NCBI GenBank assembly: GCA_028285265.1
Contig: JANQPX010000035.1
Span: 229,203 to 293,202, forward strand
DNA: 64,000 bases
Reading direction: 5' to 3'
DNA from: Geminicoccaceae bacterium
Lineage (GTDB): Bacteria > Pseudomonadota > Alphaproteobacteria > Geminicoccales > Geminicoccaceae
This document shows, one piece after another, positions 1-9,549 of the stretch. How positions within the stretch are numbered: position 1 is the first letter of the stretch; the number at the start of each line of letters is the position of its first letter. The position numbers were made by a program, and so were the translations under genes. Under the pieces are notes generated by a model. It saw only the letters and a program-made list of their open reading frames with translations, was not told where the DNA came from and did not search any database.

Positions 1-653
1 CTCAGATCGCCTGGCGTGCCGCCCAAGACATTGAGGACGGTGCCTATGTGAATCTTGGCATCGGCCTTCCAGAGATGGTCGCGCGCTTCCAGCCAGAAGG
101 ACGCGAAGCGGTGTTTCATACCGAGAACGGCGTGCTCGGCTTTGGCGAAGCACCGCCGGCAGGTGATGAGGATTGGGATCTGATCAATGCCGGCAAAAAG
201 GCCATCACGCTGAAGCCTGGTGCGGCCTTCTTCCATCATGCCGATAGCTTTGCCATGGTGCGCGGCGGCCATCTCGATGTCGCCATTCTCGGCGCTTTCC
301 AGGTTGCGGAAAACGGAGACCTCGCCAATTGGCGACTGGGCTCCAAAGGCGTGCCTGCCGTGGGCGGCGCGATGGATTTGGTGCACGGTGCCAAGCGCGT
401 TGCCGTCATCACCGATCACACAACGAAAGATGGCAAACCGAAGCTGGTGGCGCGATGCGCGTTTCCTTTGACCGGCGTTGGTTGCGTCACCCGCGTCTAC
501 ACGTCCCTTGCCGTCGTCGACATCGAGGACAACCAGTTTGTCCTTCGGGAGAAGTTGCCTGGCCTTTCCTTCGATGAACTCCAAGCATGCACCGGTGCGG
601 AGCTCAAGGTCAGAGGCGATATCGCTGAACTCACCGCACCGGAGATCGGATGA
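1..653 (+). CDS. pcaJ: 3-oxoadipate CoA-transferase subunit B, 5'-truncated
   Basis: The reading frame is open from base 3, so the gene begins just upstream of the window; probably fewer than ten residues are missing. About 216 residues are visible, close to the whole family length. The N-terminal stretch YVNLGIGLPEMVARF and the following HTENGVLGFGEAP, where the glutamate of the ENG motif forms the covalent CoA thioester, are typical of subunit B of the SCOT/PcaIJ family. The enzyme moves CoA from succinyl-CoA to 3-oxoadipate in protocatechuate or catechol breakdown. The stop codon overlaps the start of pcaF in ATGA, which supports the 3-oxoadipate assignment over acetoacetate. Subunit A should lie just left of the window. 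Confidence 0.9.
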   Translation, partial: QIAWRAAQDIEDGAYVNLGIGLPEMVARFQPEGREAVFHTENGVLGFGEAPPAGDEDWDLINAGKKAITLKPGAAFFHHADSFAMVRGGHLDVAILGAFQVAENGDLANWRLGSKGVPAVGGAMDLVHGAKRVAVITDHTTKDGKPKLVARCAFPLTGVGCVTRVYTSLAVVDIEDNQFVLREKLPGLSFDELQACTGAELKVRGDIAELTAPEIG

Positions 654-1858
654 TGGCCGAGGCTTATATCTGCGCCTATGTCCGCACGCCAATTGGCCGA
701 TTTGGCGGTGCTCTATCGTCGGTACGAACCGATGATCTCGGGGCCGTCCCGCTCAGGGCGCTCATGACCAGTCAGGAGAGGGTCGACTGGGATGCGGTCG
801 ACGATGTGCTGTTCGGCTGTGCTAATCAGGCAGGCGAGGACAACCGAAACGTCGCGCGGATGGCGTCCTTGCTCGCAGGCCTTCCAGAAACCGTGCCGGG
901 TTCAACCATCAACCGGCTTTGCGGCTCCGGAATGGATGCGGTGATCACCGCGGCTCGAGCCATCAAAGCCGGTGAAGCCGACCTGATGATCGCAGGCGGC
1001 GTCGAAAGCATGTCGCGGGCGCCTTTCGTCATGCCTAAGGCAGAACGGGCGTTTTCGAGGGATCATGCCATCTACGACACCACGATCGGTTGGCGGTTCA
1101 TCAATCCCTTGATGCAGCGGCAATATGGCGTCGATTCGATGCCAGAGACCGGAGAAAATGTCGCCGAAGACTTTGGCATTTCGCGAGAGGACCAAGACAA
1201 GTTCGCGCTCCACTCGCAAAAGAAGGCCAGCCATGCCGTCGACAGTGGCAGGCTCGCCAAAGAGATCACGCCCGTCACGATTCCCAAACGAAAAGGCGAT
1301 CCGATCGTCGTCAAGGCCGATGAGCACCCACGACCAGAGACAACAAGCACGGATCTCGCGAAGCTGCCGACGCCCTTCCGGCCAGACGGAACGGTGACGG
1401 CAGGCAATGCGTCGGGCGTCAACGACGGCGCTGCCGCCGTGATCATTGCATCGGAGGATGCCGCGAGAAAGCACGGACTCAACCCGATAGCCCGTATCGT
1501 CGCCGGGGCAACCGCCGGTATCGCCCCTCGAATCATGGGATTTGGTCCTGCGCCGGCATCCAAAAGACTAATGGATCGCCTCGGCCTCGCGATATCCGAC
1601 ATGGCCGTGATCGAGCTGAACGAAGCGTTTGCCTCTCAAGGGCTTGCGGTCACACGCCATCTTGGCCTCGCCGACGACGATCCGCGCGTCAATCCCAATG
1701 GCGGAGCGATCGCCCTTGGCCATCCACTCGGTATGTCGGGCACACGCATTACCGGCACAGCGGCGATGGAGCTGCAACTCACGAGCGGCCGATACGCCCT
1801 TTGTACGATGTGTATCGGCGTCGGTCAGGGCATCGCAATTGCGTTGGCGGCGGTCTAA
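650..1858 (+). CDS. pcaF: 3-oxoadipyl-CoA thiolase
   Basis: A 402-residue thiolase of normal length. It shows the acyl-accepting cysteine in NRLCGSGMDAV near residue 90, the GGVESMSRAPFV segment, the NPNGGAIALGHPLGMSG motif with the catalytic histidine, and the C-terminal CIGVGQG motif with the second catalytic cysteine. The N-terminal RTPIGRFGGALSSVR is typical of PcaF/PaaJ thiolases rather than acetoacetyl-CoA thiolases. It would split 3-oxoadipyl-CoA into succinyl-CoA and acetyl-CoA, the last step of the beta-ketoadipate pathway. Translational coupling to pcaJ through the ATGA overlap supports this. Confidence 0.9.
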   Translation: MMAEAYICAYVRTPIGRFGGALSSVRTDDLGAVPLRALMTSQERVDWDAVDDVLFGCANQAGEDNRNVARMASLLAGLPETVPGSTINRLCGSGMDAVITAARAIKAGEADLMIAGGVESMSRAPFVMPKAERAFSRDHAIYDTTIGWRFINPLMQRQYGVDSMPETGENVAEDFGISREDQDKFALHSQKKASHAVDSGRLAKEITPVTIPKRKGDPIVVKADEHPRPETTSTDLAKLPTPFRPDGTVTAGNASGVNDGAAAVIIASEDAARKHGLNPIARIVAGATAGIAPRIMGFGPAPASKRLMDRLGLAISDMAVIELNEAFASQGLAVTRHLGLADDDPRVNPNGGAIALGHPLGMSGTRITGTAAMELQLTSGRYALCTMCIGVGQGIAIALAAV

Positions 1859-1888
1859 GGCGGTAAGATCGCGGGATTGGGGTTTCCC

Positions 1889-2419
1889 CTAACGCCGCTG
1901 ACGCCTCTTCGCTTGCCGCCCCAGGGTTTGGCCAAGTGAAGCGAGAGCCCGCTTGAGATCATCATCCCCGACCGTTTGAACCGTTTCGTCGATCAACGCG
2001 ACGTCCGCAGGATCGAGCGGTGGTGGAGGTGTGGTTTTGGGCGTTAGTGTTCGCCTCTTGGGCGGCGACTGGCGGAGACGTAGGCGCGAGACCACCGGTT
2101 GGCCGAAAAACATGTTGATGCGCTCAATCACCTGAAATTCGGCATGCTGCAATTCCAACGCAGCGCTTCCAGCAACATCCAGGAGCAACACGCCCTGTCG
2201 GCTTAAGCTGATCGGCTGACAGCGCGACGCGATTGCCTCACCAATGACCATCTCCCACTCCGTCAGGAGTCGCGCCTCGGCAAGACCACGTCGTTTGGCT
2301 TCGCTGCCCAGCACTTTGCCGAGCAGGTCGGGCATGCGCCTAAGCCCCGAACGTGACCTCGCAGCCTTGCGGTCTCCCGGTGCCCGCTTCTCCTGAAATG
2401 ACCCTCTGCGATTTGTCAT
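1889..2419 (-). CDS. DUF721/DciA-like protein
   Basis: A 176-residue protein matching the DUF721 family, to which the replicative-helicase loader DciA belongs. The core from about residue 30 to 110 contains the helical lead (LLGKVLGSEAKRRGL), a conserved W in LLTEWEMVIGEAIASR, and the strand-rich LLLDVAGSAALELQH followed by ERINMFFG. The N-terminus is basic and the C-terminus is low complexity with Pro/Thr and then Arg/Lys. It is divergent from mutY, a common alphaproteobacterial arrangement. A helicase-loading role is known for DciA and is only inferred here. Confidence 0.8.
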   Translation of the reverse strand: MTNRRGSFQEKRAPGDRKAARSRSGLRRMPDLLGKVLGSEAKRRGLAEARLLTEWEMVIGEAIASRCQPISLSRQGVLLLDVAGSAALELQHAEFQVIERINMFFGQPVVSRLRLRQSPPKRRTLTPKTTPPPPLDPADVALIDETVQTVGDDDLKRALASLGQTLGRQAKRRQRR

Positions 2420-2539
2420 TCTTCATCCACGTGGTCGCCACGAAGCGCCCGCGATTCCGTCACGGGGACGCGATGTCCCTATCAAATTTGCCGCGACCTC
2501 GCTACATCCGAACGCTGGATAAATAAGGGGCATGCAGCC

Positions 2540-3631
2540 TTGTCGGACGTCATGAGATCCAAGACATCAGCCACCGTCGACGATCATCGCCCTGTGGCGA
2601 CATCGCTCAGTCAGAAACTTCTTCACTGGTATGACCAACACCGCCGGCATTTGCCCTGGCGTGCTGAGCCCGGCGCTGCTGCCGACCCCTACCGGGTTCT
2701 GGTCAGCGAGCTGATGCTGCAGCAAACGACGGTTGCCACAGTGACAGGCCGTTTCGAACCGTTCCTTTCACGGTTTCCCGACATTGAATCCTTGGCGAAC
2801 GCTGATGAGTCCGATGTCCTTCATGCTTGGCAGGGACTTGGCTATTACCGCCGCGCTCGGGCCTTGCATGCCGCAGCACGTGATGTGATGTCCAAGCATC
2901 AAGGTCGCCTACCTGAGACAGCGGAAGCTCTGCGCGATCTTCCCGGTATCGGTGACTACACCGCGAAGGCCGTCGCGGCGATCGCCTTCGGTCAGCCCGT
3001 CCTACCGATCGACGGCAATGGCGTTCGGGTCTTAGCACGGATCTTCGCTATCGAGACGCCTCTGCCGAAAGCAGCGAATGACGTCAGAGCTTTGGCCACT
3101 GCATTCGAGCCAACGGAACGTCCAGCCGATCTGGCCCAAGCGGTCATGGATCTTGGCGCCACGATCTGCCGGCCCCAAAAACCTTTGTGCGAGGTCTGCC
3201 CTTGGCAGGATGAATGCCAAGGGCGGCGCGCTGGATGCGCGGAGAGTCTTCCTAAACGTGCGCGGAAAGCGAAACGACCTGTGCGTCAGGGTGTCGCATT
3301 TCTACTGACCCGTTCGGACGGCGCCATCCTGTTTCGAAAACGTCCGCCGCGTGGTCTCCTTGGCGGACTCCACGAGTTGCCGACGAGCACCTGGCTGCCA
3401 GCGCCTCTCGATCGCGATGCCGCGATCGCCGAAGCACCAGCACAGCTAAATTGGCGCTTTCACGAGCAACCGGTTCGTCATGTTTTCACGCATTTCACCC
3501 TCGAACTCGACCTCGCCGAGGCCGAAACGCAGCATCCGCCGGAAGGCCTTTGGCAGTCATGCACAGCCCTGGAGCAGCTGGCCTTGCCGACTTTGGTCAA
3601 AAAACTTTTGCGACAAGCCGGACGGATGTAA
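2540..3631 (+). CDS. mutY: A/G-specific adenine glycosylase
   Basis: A base-excision enzyme removing adenine mispaired with 8-oxoguanine. The HhH-GPD core has PWRAEPGAAADPYRVLVSELMLQQTTV, the helix-hairpin-helix LPGIGDYTAKAVAAIAFGQ, the catalytic aspartate in VLPIDGNGVRVLAR, and four iron-sulfur cysteines in CRPQKPLCEVCPWQDEC. The C-terminal Nudix-like domain (from about residue 245) starts with VAFLLTRSDGAILFRKRPP. A TTG at 2540 sits about nine bases after an AGGGG-like ribosome site; ATG at 2552 is the alternative start. Length (363) is normal for the family. Confidence 0.95.
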   Translation: MSDVMRSKTSATVDDHRPVATSLSQKLLHWYDQHRRHLPWRAEPGAAADPYRVLVSELMLQQTTVATVTGRFEPFLSRFPDIESLANADESDVLHAWQGLGYYRRARALHAAARDVMSKHQGRLPETAEALRDLPGIGDYTAKAVAAIAFGQPVLPIDGNGVRVLARIFAIETPLPKAANDVRALATAFEPTERPADLAQAVMDLGATICRPQKPLCEVCPWQDECQGRRAGCAESLPKRARKAKRPVRQGVAFLLTRSDGAILFRKRPPRGLLGGLHELPTSTWLPAPLDRDAAIAEAPAQLNWRFHEQPVRHVFTHFTLELDLAEAETQHPPEGLWQSCTALEQLALPTLVKKLLRQAGRM

Positions 3632-3791
3632 CCGTGCTCTATCAATTGTTGCGACAAATTCCACGCGCAACGCTTGCGTTTTCTCGGCCCTCGGTTCACG
3701 TTTCCGCCAGCGTTGCGCATCGCCTGCAACCCGACGGGACGAGCAGGCATGTTCCCGAAATTCTTCCTTCTAGGCCTCGGAGGTATAAGTG

Positions 3792-4610
3792 ATGTCTCGA
3801 AAAATTGAGCTGCTTATGGCCGGCTCTCTCCTCCTGGTTCTCGGTGCCTGCACCACGGCACTGTCACCTGAGAAGACCGAAGCTTTAGGCCAACCTTTCA
3901 ATGAGGAGTTGAAAGAGCGTTATCTTCAGCTCGCTGCGAGCAGGCGCAGCAGCCTCGATTTCGACTACTTCCATTTTAGGGATAAGGCCGATTCCGCCCT
4001 GCTCGGCGATGTGGTCATGCCGGACTCCGTCGCCGACCATGACATCTGTCTCGGCTGGCAGCCGGATGTTTTGTCGACCCGTGAGCAGCTTGTCGGTCTG
4101 CTCGAAGACGGCGGCCGTTTCGGCGCTCCCGCAACCGCGGCAGAAGCCCAGGTGGATTTCGACTGCTGGCTGGATGAGCTCGAGGCCCAATCGCAGACCC
4201 AAGCCTGTCCGGCGGTGACCAACAACACGGCGCCACCAGCACCGACCCAATGCGGCGACCGCCTCATGACCAGCCTTGCGGCCCTCACCAATGAGGGAGC
4301 ACCGTTTAGCGTGTTCTTCGCGAGCGGCGATACCGGGATCGATGATGACGGGCGTGAGGTCATTGAGCGCGTCAAGCGCAGTGCTGACGTCTCCCAGCCA
4401 TCCCGTATTGTCGTGACAGGCTACGCCGATCGCCGTGGTATTGCTGCTGACAATGAGCGCCTTGCTGAAGAACGAGCTCGGGAAGTTGCCAAAGCACTGA
4501 TCGAAGAAGGCGTGCCGGCAGCAGCGATTACAGTCGATGCTTGGGGCGAAACTGTGAGTGCCGAAAGCCTCGACGAAAATCGCCGCGTTGAGATCACCTT
4601 TCAGAACTGA
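3792..4610 (+). CDS. OmpA-family outer-membrane lipoprotein
   Basis: A 272-residue lipoprotein. A GGAGGT ribosome site at 3779-3784 lies seven bases before this ATG; a GTG three bases upstream is the alternative. The signal peptide ends in a lipobox, VLGACTT. The middle (about 60-170) is unassigned and contains four cysteines. The last 100 residues form an OmpA/MotB-like peptidoglycan-binding domain, with GYADRRG, DNERLAEERA and an ENRRVEITF end. It probably tethers the outer membrane to the cell wall. A specific Pal role is unlikely because no tol genes are near. Confidence 0.85.
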   Translation: MSRKIELLMAGSLLLVLGACTTALSPEKTEALGQPFNEELKERYLQLAASRRSSLDFDYFHFRDKADSALLGDVVMPDSVADHDICLGWQPDVLSTREQLVGLLEDGGRFGAPATAAEAQVDFDCWLDELEAQSQTQACPAVTNNTAPPAPTQCGDRLMTSLAALTNEGAPFSVFFASGDTGIDDDGREVIERVKRSADVSQPSRIVVTGYADRRGIAADNERLAEERAREVAKALIEEGVPAAAITVDAWGETVSAESLDENRRVEITFQN

Positions 4611-4769
4611 AGCTGCCTGCAACCCATCGACAAGGTGTCCTTTCGGGGTGATGTGCCCCTTGGGATGCCGATCCCGCCGTTCGTCATGTCCAACTAGAAC
4701 CCTTCGGGCCGTCCCAAGCACTGTCGTTTGCGGACGGCCGACATTTCCGTGCTCAAGCGAGATCTGGTT

Positions 4770-5528
4770 ATGTATGCTCTGAAGTCCTTATCGCGACGTT
4801 TTGGTTGCTGTGTGGTTGCCGTCATCACGCTCGCTGGCTGTACCGGTGAGGACGGAGCTGCTTGGCAAACAACGGCCGGAAATGTGCTGCAAGGCGTCCT
4901 CAGCACAGGCACCGGCGACCTCGGTCAAAGCGAGATTGCCGCCGGTCTAAAGGAAGCCCTCCGTGTCGGTACCGATCGTGTTGTCGACAATCTCGGCCAA
5001 GTCGATGGCTTCAACGCCGACCCTAAGGTCCGTATTCCGCTGCCCAAAGTCTTATCGCAAGCCCAATCCTCGCTTCGGCTGATCGGTGCATCCGGGTTGG
5101 TCGATGAGCTTGAACTCCGCATCAATCGCGCGGCCGAGACGGCAACACCGGTTGCCAAAGATATCTTCTGGCAAGCGATCACCAGCCTCACTTTTGAGGA
5201 TGTCAATGCGATTTATCGCGGTCCCGATGACGCCGCGACCCAGTATCTGGACCGCACGACACGCGGGTCCCTTACCGACGCCATGCGGCCGATCGTCGAC
5301 GACGCACTAGCAGACGCCGGTGCTGTGGCAGCCTACGACTCGATCATCGAACGCGCCCAAGTCGCGCCATTCCTGCCAGATCTCAAGACAGACCTCACCA
5401 ATCACGTGCTGGATCGTGCCATGGATGGCATGTTTACCTATTTGGCGGAGGAAGAGGCTGCGATCCGTCAAGATCCCGTGAAGCGCACCACGACGCTCTT
5501 GAAACGGGTGTTCGGCGCACCGACCTGA
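4770..5528 (+). CDS. DUF4197 lipoprotein
   Basis: A 252-residue protein of the DUF4197 family, whose function is unknown. The ATG at 4770 gives a clean lipoprotein signal (basic MYALKSLSRRF, hydrophobic stretch, lipobox TLAGC), so I prefer it to the longer frame starting at 4728. The mature part shows the family pattern AAGLKEALRVGTDRVVDNLG, IPLPKVLSQAQSSLRLIG and FEDVNAIYRGPDDAATQYLD. It lies between two other envelope genes on the same strand, suggesting an envelope role. Confidence 0.8.
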   Translation: MYALKSLSRRFGCCVVAVITLAGCTGEDGAAWQTTAGNVLQGVLSTGTGDLGQSEIAAGLKEALRVGTDRVVDNLGQVDGFNADPKVRIPLPKVLSQAQSSLRLIGASGLVDELELRINRAAETATPVAKDIFWQAITSLTFEDVNAIYRGPDDAATQYLDRTTRGSLTDAMRPIVDDALADAGAVAAYDSIIERAQVAPFLPDLKTDLTNHVLDRAMDGMFTYLAEEEAAIRQDPVKRTTTLLKRVFGAPT

Positions 5529-5536
5529 CGGCAGTC

Positions 5537-5590
5537 GGGGTGACAAGCGATCGTCGCCCCGTCTTCCGTCGATGAAAGCTTTTGCTTTCA
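5537..5590 (+). promoter_or_regulatory. Two tandem RNA hairpins between DUF4197 gene and asmA
   Basis: GGGGTGAC (5537-5544) pairs with GTCGCCCC (5553-5560), one pair being G-U, across an 8-base loop. A second hairpin, TGAAAGC-TTTT-GCTTTCA, spans 5573-5590. Neither is followed by a T-run, so these are not classical intrinsic terminators. They may protect or uncouple the two messages. Confidence 0.45.
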
Positions 5591-5623
5591 CAAACCGCTT
5601 ATCGACCAACCGGCGAGACGATC

Positions 5624-7729
5624 ATGAAAAAACTTTTCCTGGTTCTTGGTGTGCTGTTGGTGCTGCTGGTCGGTGCCGTCGTCGCCGCTCCGTTTCTTGT
5701 ACCGGCCGAGACCATCAAGTCCCAGCTCACCGCCCAAGTCGAAGCCGCGACGGGCCGACAACTCACCGTCGACGGTGAGCTTGATCTGTCAGTATTACCC
5801 AATCTCGCCGTCGCTATGGGTGATGTGCATTTTGCCAATGCTGAAGGCAGCGACGTCGCCGATATGGTGTCACTTCGCGAGCTGAAAGTTCAGCTCAAAG
5901 TCCTGCCCTTGCTCACAGGCGCTGTTGAGATCGATCAGTTTGTCCTGCTGGAGCCCAAAATCCATCTTGAGATTGACCAACAGGGCAAGCCCAATTGGGA
6001 ACTCGCTGGCGGCAATGAGGGTGGCACGATCTCTGGCGCAAGCGACGGTGGTGAAGGCGGCGGTTTGCCAATTACGGACCTCAAGCTTGGCGATATCCGC
6101 ATCGAGAACGGATCCTTGGTCTTCATCGACCATATGGCAGGAAGCCAGGAGCAGCTTGATGCGATCAATATGACGGTCGCGCTCGCCGACATCAAAAGCC
6201 CGCTCAAGGCCGACGGCTCGCTGGACTACAAAGGTGAGACCATTGAGCTCGATCTCGACATTGCTGCCCCTTACGACGTGCTTCAGGGCAGCGGTTCGGC
6301 TTTTGGCATGGGGATCAAATCAGCGCCGCTTCAACTCGGCTTCAATGGAGATCTCAGTAACCAAGGTGGCCCGAGCGCTGCCGGCGACATCGATCTCTCC
6401 ATTCCTTCGGTCAAAGGCCTCGCCGCATGGCTTGCCGATCCGCTGGATCTCGAGACCGAGGCCCTGGAAACATTGACGATCGCCGGAAAACTCAACGGAT
6501 CAGCTGAGAAGATTTCGTTTACCGACGCGGTCATCACCCTCGATGCCATCAAAGGTAATGGCGAAGTCACCACGGACCTTGCCGGCGCGACTCCCAAGAT
6601 CAATGGCCGGCTCGATCTGGGCATGGTTGACCTGAACCCCTACATGCCCGCCTCTGAAAAGGGTGATGGCAACCCGTCCGAAAACACGGGTGAAGCAGTT
6701 GATGCGCCAGCACCCGCAGAGGGCGAGGCGACAACGGCGACAGACTGGTCCGATGACCCGATCGAGCTTGGACTTGGTGGTGTCGATCTGGCTTTCGAGC
6801 TTACGCTTGAGGGTTTAAAGGCGACCGATGTGACACTCGGTCGAACCGTGCTGGCACTGACGATGACGGGACCGAAACTCGTCGCCGATCTCAAGGACTT
6901 CAACCTTTATGATGGCAAGGGGCAGGGTCAGTTGACGGTCGATGCCGGCGATGGCGCTCCGCGGATCGAACAGCAGTTCACGTTAACAGGTTTGGAAGCG
7001 CTTCCGTTTCTGACCGACGCCGCCGATTTTGATCGTCTCGAGGGCAAGGCGGATGCCACGTTTTCGATCAACACAACCGGCGGAACCGAGCGCCAACTGG
7101 TTCAGAATCTCAATGGCGATGGCCAAGTGACCTTTGCAGATGGCGCGATCGTCGGCATCAATATTGCGGCAATGGTGCGGAATGTTGGCAGCGCATTTTT
7201 GAGCGCTGAGGCCAACGAAACCCGAAAGACGGATTTCGCCGAGCTCGGTGGCACCTTCACCATTCAAGATGGCATTCTCACTAACGAGGATCTTCAGCTC
7301 CAAGCACCGGGGCTTCGGATCAACGGTGCCGGCACCGTCGATTTGCCATCGAGAATGATCGACTATCGGGTCGAACCCAAGGCCGCAGCAACCCTCGAAG
7401 GTCAAACGGGGGCGACCGACGTTGCCGGTATTCTTGTCCCCGTTGCGGTGACCGGCTCCTTCGACGATCCCAGCTTCAAGCCCGATCTGAGTGGCTTGGT
7501 TGATCAGGCTATTCAGGATCCCAAGGCGCTCAAGAAAGAGGTGAAGCAGCAGCTTGATGCGATCGGCGGTTCGACCAAGGATCTCAATTCGGCCAAAGAC
7601 CTGAAAAAGGCCTTAAAGAACGTCGGTAAAGGCGACGCAAAAGATTTACTCAATAGCCTGACCGAAGGCGACGGCGATGCCGAAGAGTCGCCGGCCGGTA
7701 GCCTTTTGAGAGGACTGCTGAAGGACTAA
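5624..7729 (+). CDS. AsmA family protein
   Basis: A 701-residue periplasmic protein with an N-terminal membrane anchor (MKKLFLVLGVLLVLLVGAVV). The AsmA-type N-terminal domain follows (AATGRQLTVDGELDLSVLPNLAV and DQFVLLEPKIHLE), then long repeated beta-strand units, then the AsmA C-terminal block (about 480-620) with GDGQVTFADGAIVGINIA and LQAPGLRINGAGTVDLPSRM. The protein ends in a Lys/Asp-rich low-complexity tail. AsmA-like proteins are bridge-like candidates for phospholipid transport to the outer membrane. The start follows a GGCGAGA ribosome site; an upstream TTG at 5582 is less likely. Confidence 0.9.
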   Translation: MKKLFLVLGVLLVLLVGAVVAAPFLVPAETIKSQLTAQVEAATGRQLTVDGELDLSVLPNLAVAMGDVHFANAEGSDVADMVSLRELKVQLKVLPLLTGAVEIDQFVLLEPKIHLEIDQQGKPNWELAGGNEGGTISGASDGGEGGGLPITDLKLGDIRIENGSLVFIDHMAGSQEQLDAINMTVALADIKSPLKADGSLDYKGETIELDLDIAAPYDVLQGSGSAFGMGIKSAPLQLGFNGDLSNQGGPSAAGDIDLSIPSVKGLAAWLADPLDLETEALETLTIAGKLNGSAEKISFTDAVITLDAIKGNGEVTTDLAGATPKINGRLDLGMVDLNPYMPASEKGDGNPSENTGEAVDAPAPAEGEATTATDWSDDPIELGLGGVDLAFELTLEGLKATDVTLGRTVLALTMTGPKLVADLKDFNLYDGKGQGQLTVDAGDGAPRIEQQFTLTGLEALPFLTDAADFDRLEGKADATFSINTTGGTERQLVQNLNGDGQVTFADGAIVGINIAAMVRNVGSAFLSAEANETRKTDFAELGGTFTIQDGILTNEDLQLQAPGLRINGAGTVDLPSRMIDYRVEPKAAATLEGQTGATDVAGILVPVAVTGSFDDPSFKPDLSGLVDQAIQDPKALKKEVKQQLDAIGGSTKDLNSAKDLKKALKNVGKGDAKDLLNSLTEGDGDAEESPAGSLLRGLLKD

Positions 7730-7738
7730 GCGACCAAC

Positions 7739-8629
7739 TTGGCTCAATCCGCCAACCCGGCTCAACAATCCAATGTCCTGATCGGCGTCACGTCAGCCCT
7801 CGCCGTTGTCTTCATTTGGTCAGGATTTTTGGTGTTTTCCCGGGTTGGCGTGGTCACAAGCCTAACGGCGTTCGACATCACTGGGCTCAGGTTCGCTGTC
7901 GCTAGCGCCTTGGTGCTGCCTTTTATCAGAGGCTGGTGGCCCGGACATCTCCCTTTGCGAGCCAAATTCATCATTGCGCTCTCCGGACCAGGCGCCATCT
8001 ATTCGGTCTTGATCGTCCTGGGATTAGGAGAAACCTCGTCGGCCTATGGCGGCGTCTTCGCCAACGGCTCGTTACCGATTTTCACGATGGCCCTGGGTGC
8101 GCTCGCTGGACAGCGCCCGAGCCGAGGTCAGCTTTTCGCAGCCGCCGTCATTATCGCAGGCAGCATTTTGTTGAGCTTTCGCGGCATGACAAACCATGGC
8201 CCAAGCGCGCTCACTGGTATCGCATTGTTTTTGAGCGCATCATTCCTCCTCTCCGTCTACATCATCAGCATTCGGCATTGGATGATCACGCCAAAGCAGG
8301 CACTCGCGCTGATCAACCTGCCCAATGCGTTGATGTTTCTCCCTGTTTGGTTCTTCTTGTTGCCAAGTGGCCTGGCAGACGCACCGCTGGCTTCGATCCT
8401 GTTTCAAGCCCTCTTTCAAGGTTTGGGCCCCGGATTCTTAGCCGTCATTTTCTTCGCGCTGACAACTGTTCATCTCGGCCCGACAGCGACGGCAGGCTTC
8501 TCGGCAGTCGTACCAGCTACTGCGGCTTTACTGGCCATACCTGTCCTGTCTGAAATACCGACACCGGTGGAATGGAGTGGAATCATCACGGTGACGGCTG
8601 GTTTGGCCTTGCTGATTTTCCGGCGCTGA
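7739..8629 (+). CDS. DMT/EamA-family permease
   Basis: A 296-residue membrane protein with about ten hydrophobic segments in two halves, as in the EamA drug/metabolite transporter family. Typical features are VFIWSGFLVFSRVGV in helix 1, TGLRFAVASALVLPFI in helix 2, and GPTATAGFSAVVPATAALLAIPVL in the second repeat. The substrate cannot be told. The TTG start lies only nine bases after the asmA stop and its ribosome site is poor, so the exact start is uncertain. Confidence 0.8.
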   Translation: MAQSANPAQQSNVLIGVTSALAVVFIWSGFLVFSRVGVVTSLTAFDITGLRFAVASALVLPFIRGWWPGHLPLRAKFIIALSGPGAIYSVLIVLGLGETSSAYGGVFANGSLPIFTMALGALAGQRPSRGQLFAAAVIIAGSILLSFRGMTNHGPSALTGIALFLSASFLLSVYIISIRHWMITPKQALALINLPNALMFLPVWFFLLPSGLADAPLASILFQALFQGLGPGFLAVIFFALTTVHLGPTATAGFSAVVPATAALLAIPVLSEIPTPVEWSGIITVTAGLALLIFRR

Positions 8630-8634
8630 TGTGC

Positions 8635-9549
8635 TTATCGAGTTTCCAAAGAGTTCTTGCCAGATGCCTTCGCCTTCGGGCGCCCGCTCGTCTTGGCTGA
8701 CGATGTCTTAGCACGACTTTGCGCCGGTGGCTTTCGCTGCCCATCGAGGCTCTGCCTGAAGGCCTCCGCGAGATCAGTTGGCGGCTGGAGCGTATCGTCG
8801 TTTGCTGGTTTAGCGCCGACGGACGATCGTGTCGGCAGCGGTTGATCAGCCGTCTCTCCATAGGCGAGCTTTTGCTCGATCAGCGCTTTCACGGCTGCTT
8901 GGTAGCGATCTTTGAACATATGGGGATCGAAGCGGCCAGACCGCATCGCAACCAACTGTTCAGCAAGGTTCAACAACTCGATTGAGGGGTCGCCGCTAGG
9001 AAGGCTTTCGAAGAACGCGTCGGGATCACGCACCTCGTCGGCAGTGCGTAAAGTCATCAAGAGAAAACCACGGCCGCGCGGCATCAGTGCGGCCAAGCGT
9101 TCTCGGTGATGGAGCACGAGCCGGGCGATCGCTGCACGACTCCGCCCCGCCATCGCGCCCTTCAGGACATCGAGCATCTCGATCGCCACATCGCCATCCG
9201 GTGCCAGAAAGTAGGGTTGATCGATATAAATGGGATCAACGTCGCTGGCCTGGACAAAACTTTCGATTGTCAGCGTTTGATCGGAAGGATCGGTGATCTC
9301 GCTGAGGTCGTCGTCGGTCAGCACCACATATCGGTCGCCGCTACAGGGATAACCGGTGACGAGATCGCGGCGGTCGACTCGACCAAGATCCGGATCGTAC
9401 GGGATCATGGAAATGCGGTTCTTGGTATCTTTGTGCAAAAAATGTCCGGAGAGTTTCTCGGCTTGGCCAGTCGCCTTGTAGAGACGTATCGGACAGGAAA
9501 GCAGCGCAAGTTTTAAATAACCCTTCCAACTCGCGCGAACACCTGCCAT
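8635..9549 (-). CDS. ku: Non-homologous end joining protein Ku
   Basis: A 304-residue bacterial Ku, the homodimeric DNA-end-binding protein. The family N-terminus is clear (RASWKGYLKLALLSCPIRLY), followed by NRISMIPYD and the DDDLSEI region, a beta-barrel core, and a basic Ala/Ser/Lys C-terminal tail that in Ku proteins aids DNA and LigD contact. The ATG at 9549 follows a very strong GGAGGAGGG ribosome site, so the longer frame running to 9699 is rejected. No ligD gene is in the window. Confidence 0.92.
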   Translation of the reverse strand: MAGVRASWKGYLKLALLSCPIRLYKATGQAEKLSGHFLHKDTKNRISMIPYDPDLGRVDRRDLVTGYPCSGDRYVVLTDDDLSEITDPSDQTLTIESFVQASDVDPIYIDQPYFLAPDGDVAIEMLDVLKGAMAGRSRAAIARLVLHHRERLAALMPRGRGFLLMTLRTADEVRDPDAFFESLPSGDPSIELLNLAEQLVAMRSGRFDPHMFKDRYQAAVKALIEQKLAYGETADQPLPTRSSVGAKPANDDTLQPPTDLAEAFRQSLDGQRKPPAQSRAKTSSAKTSGRPKAKASGKNSLETR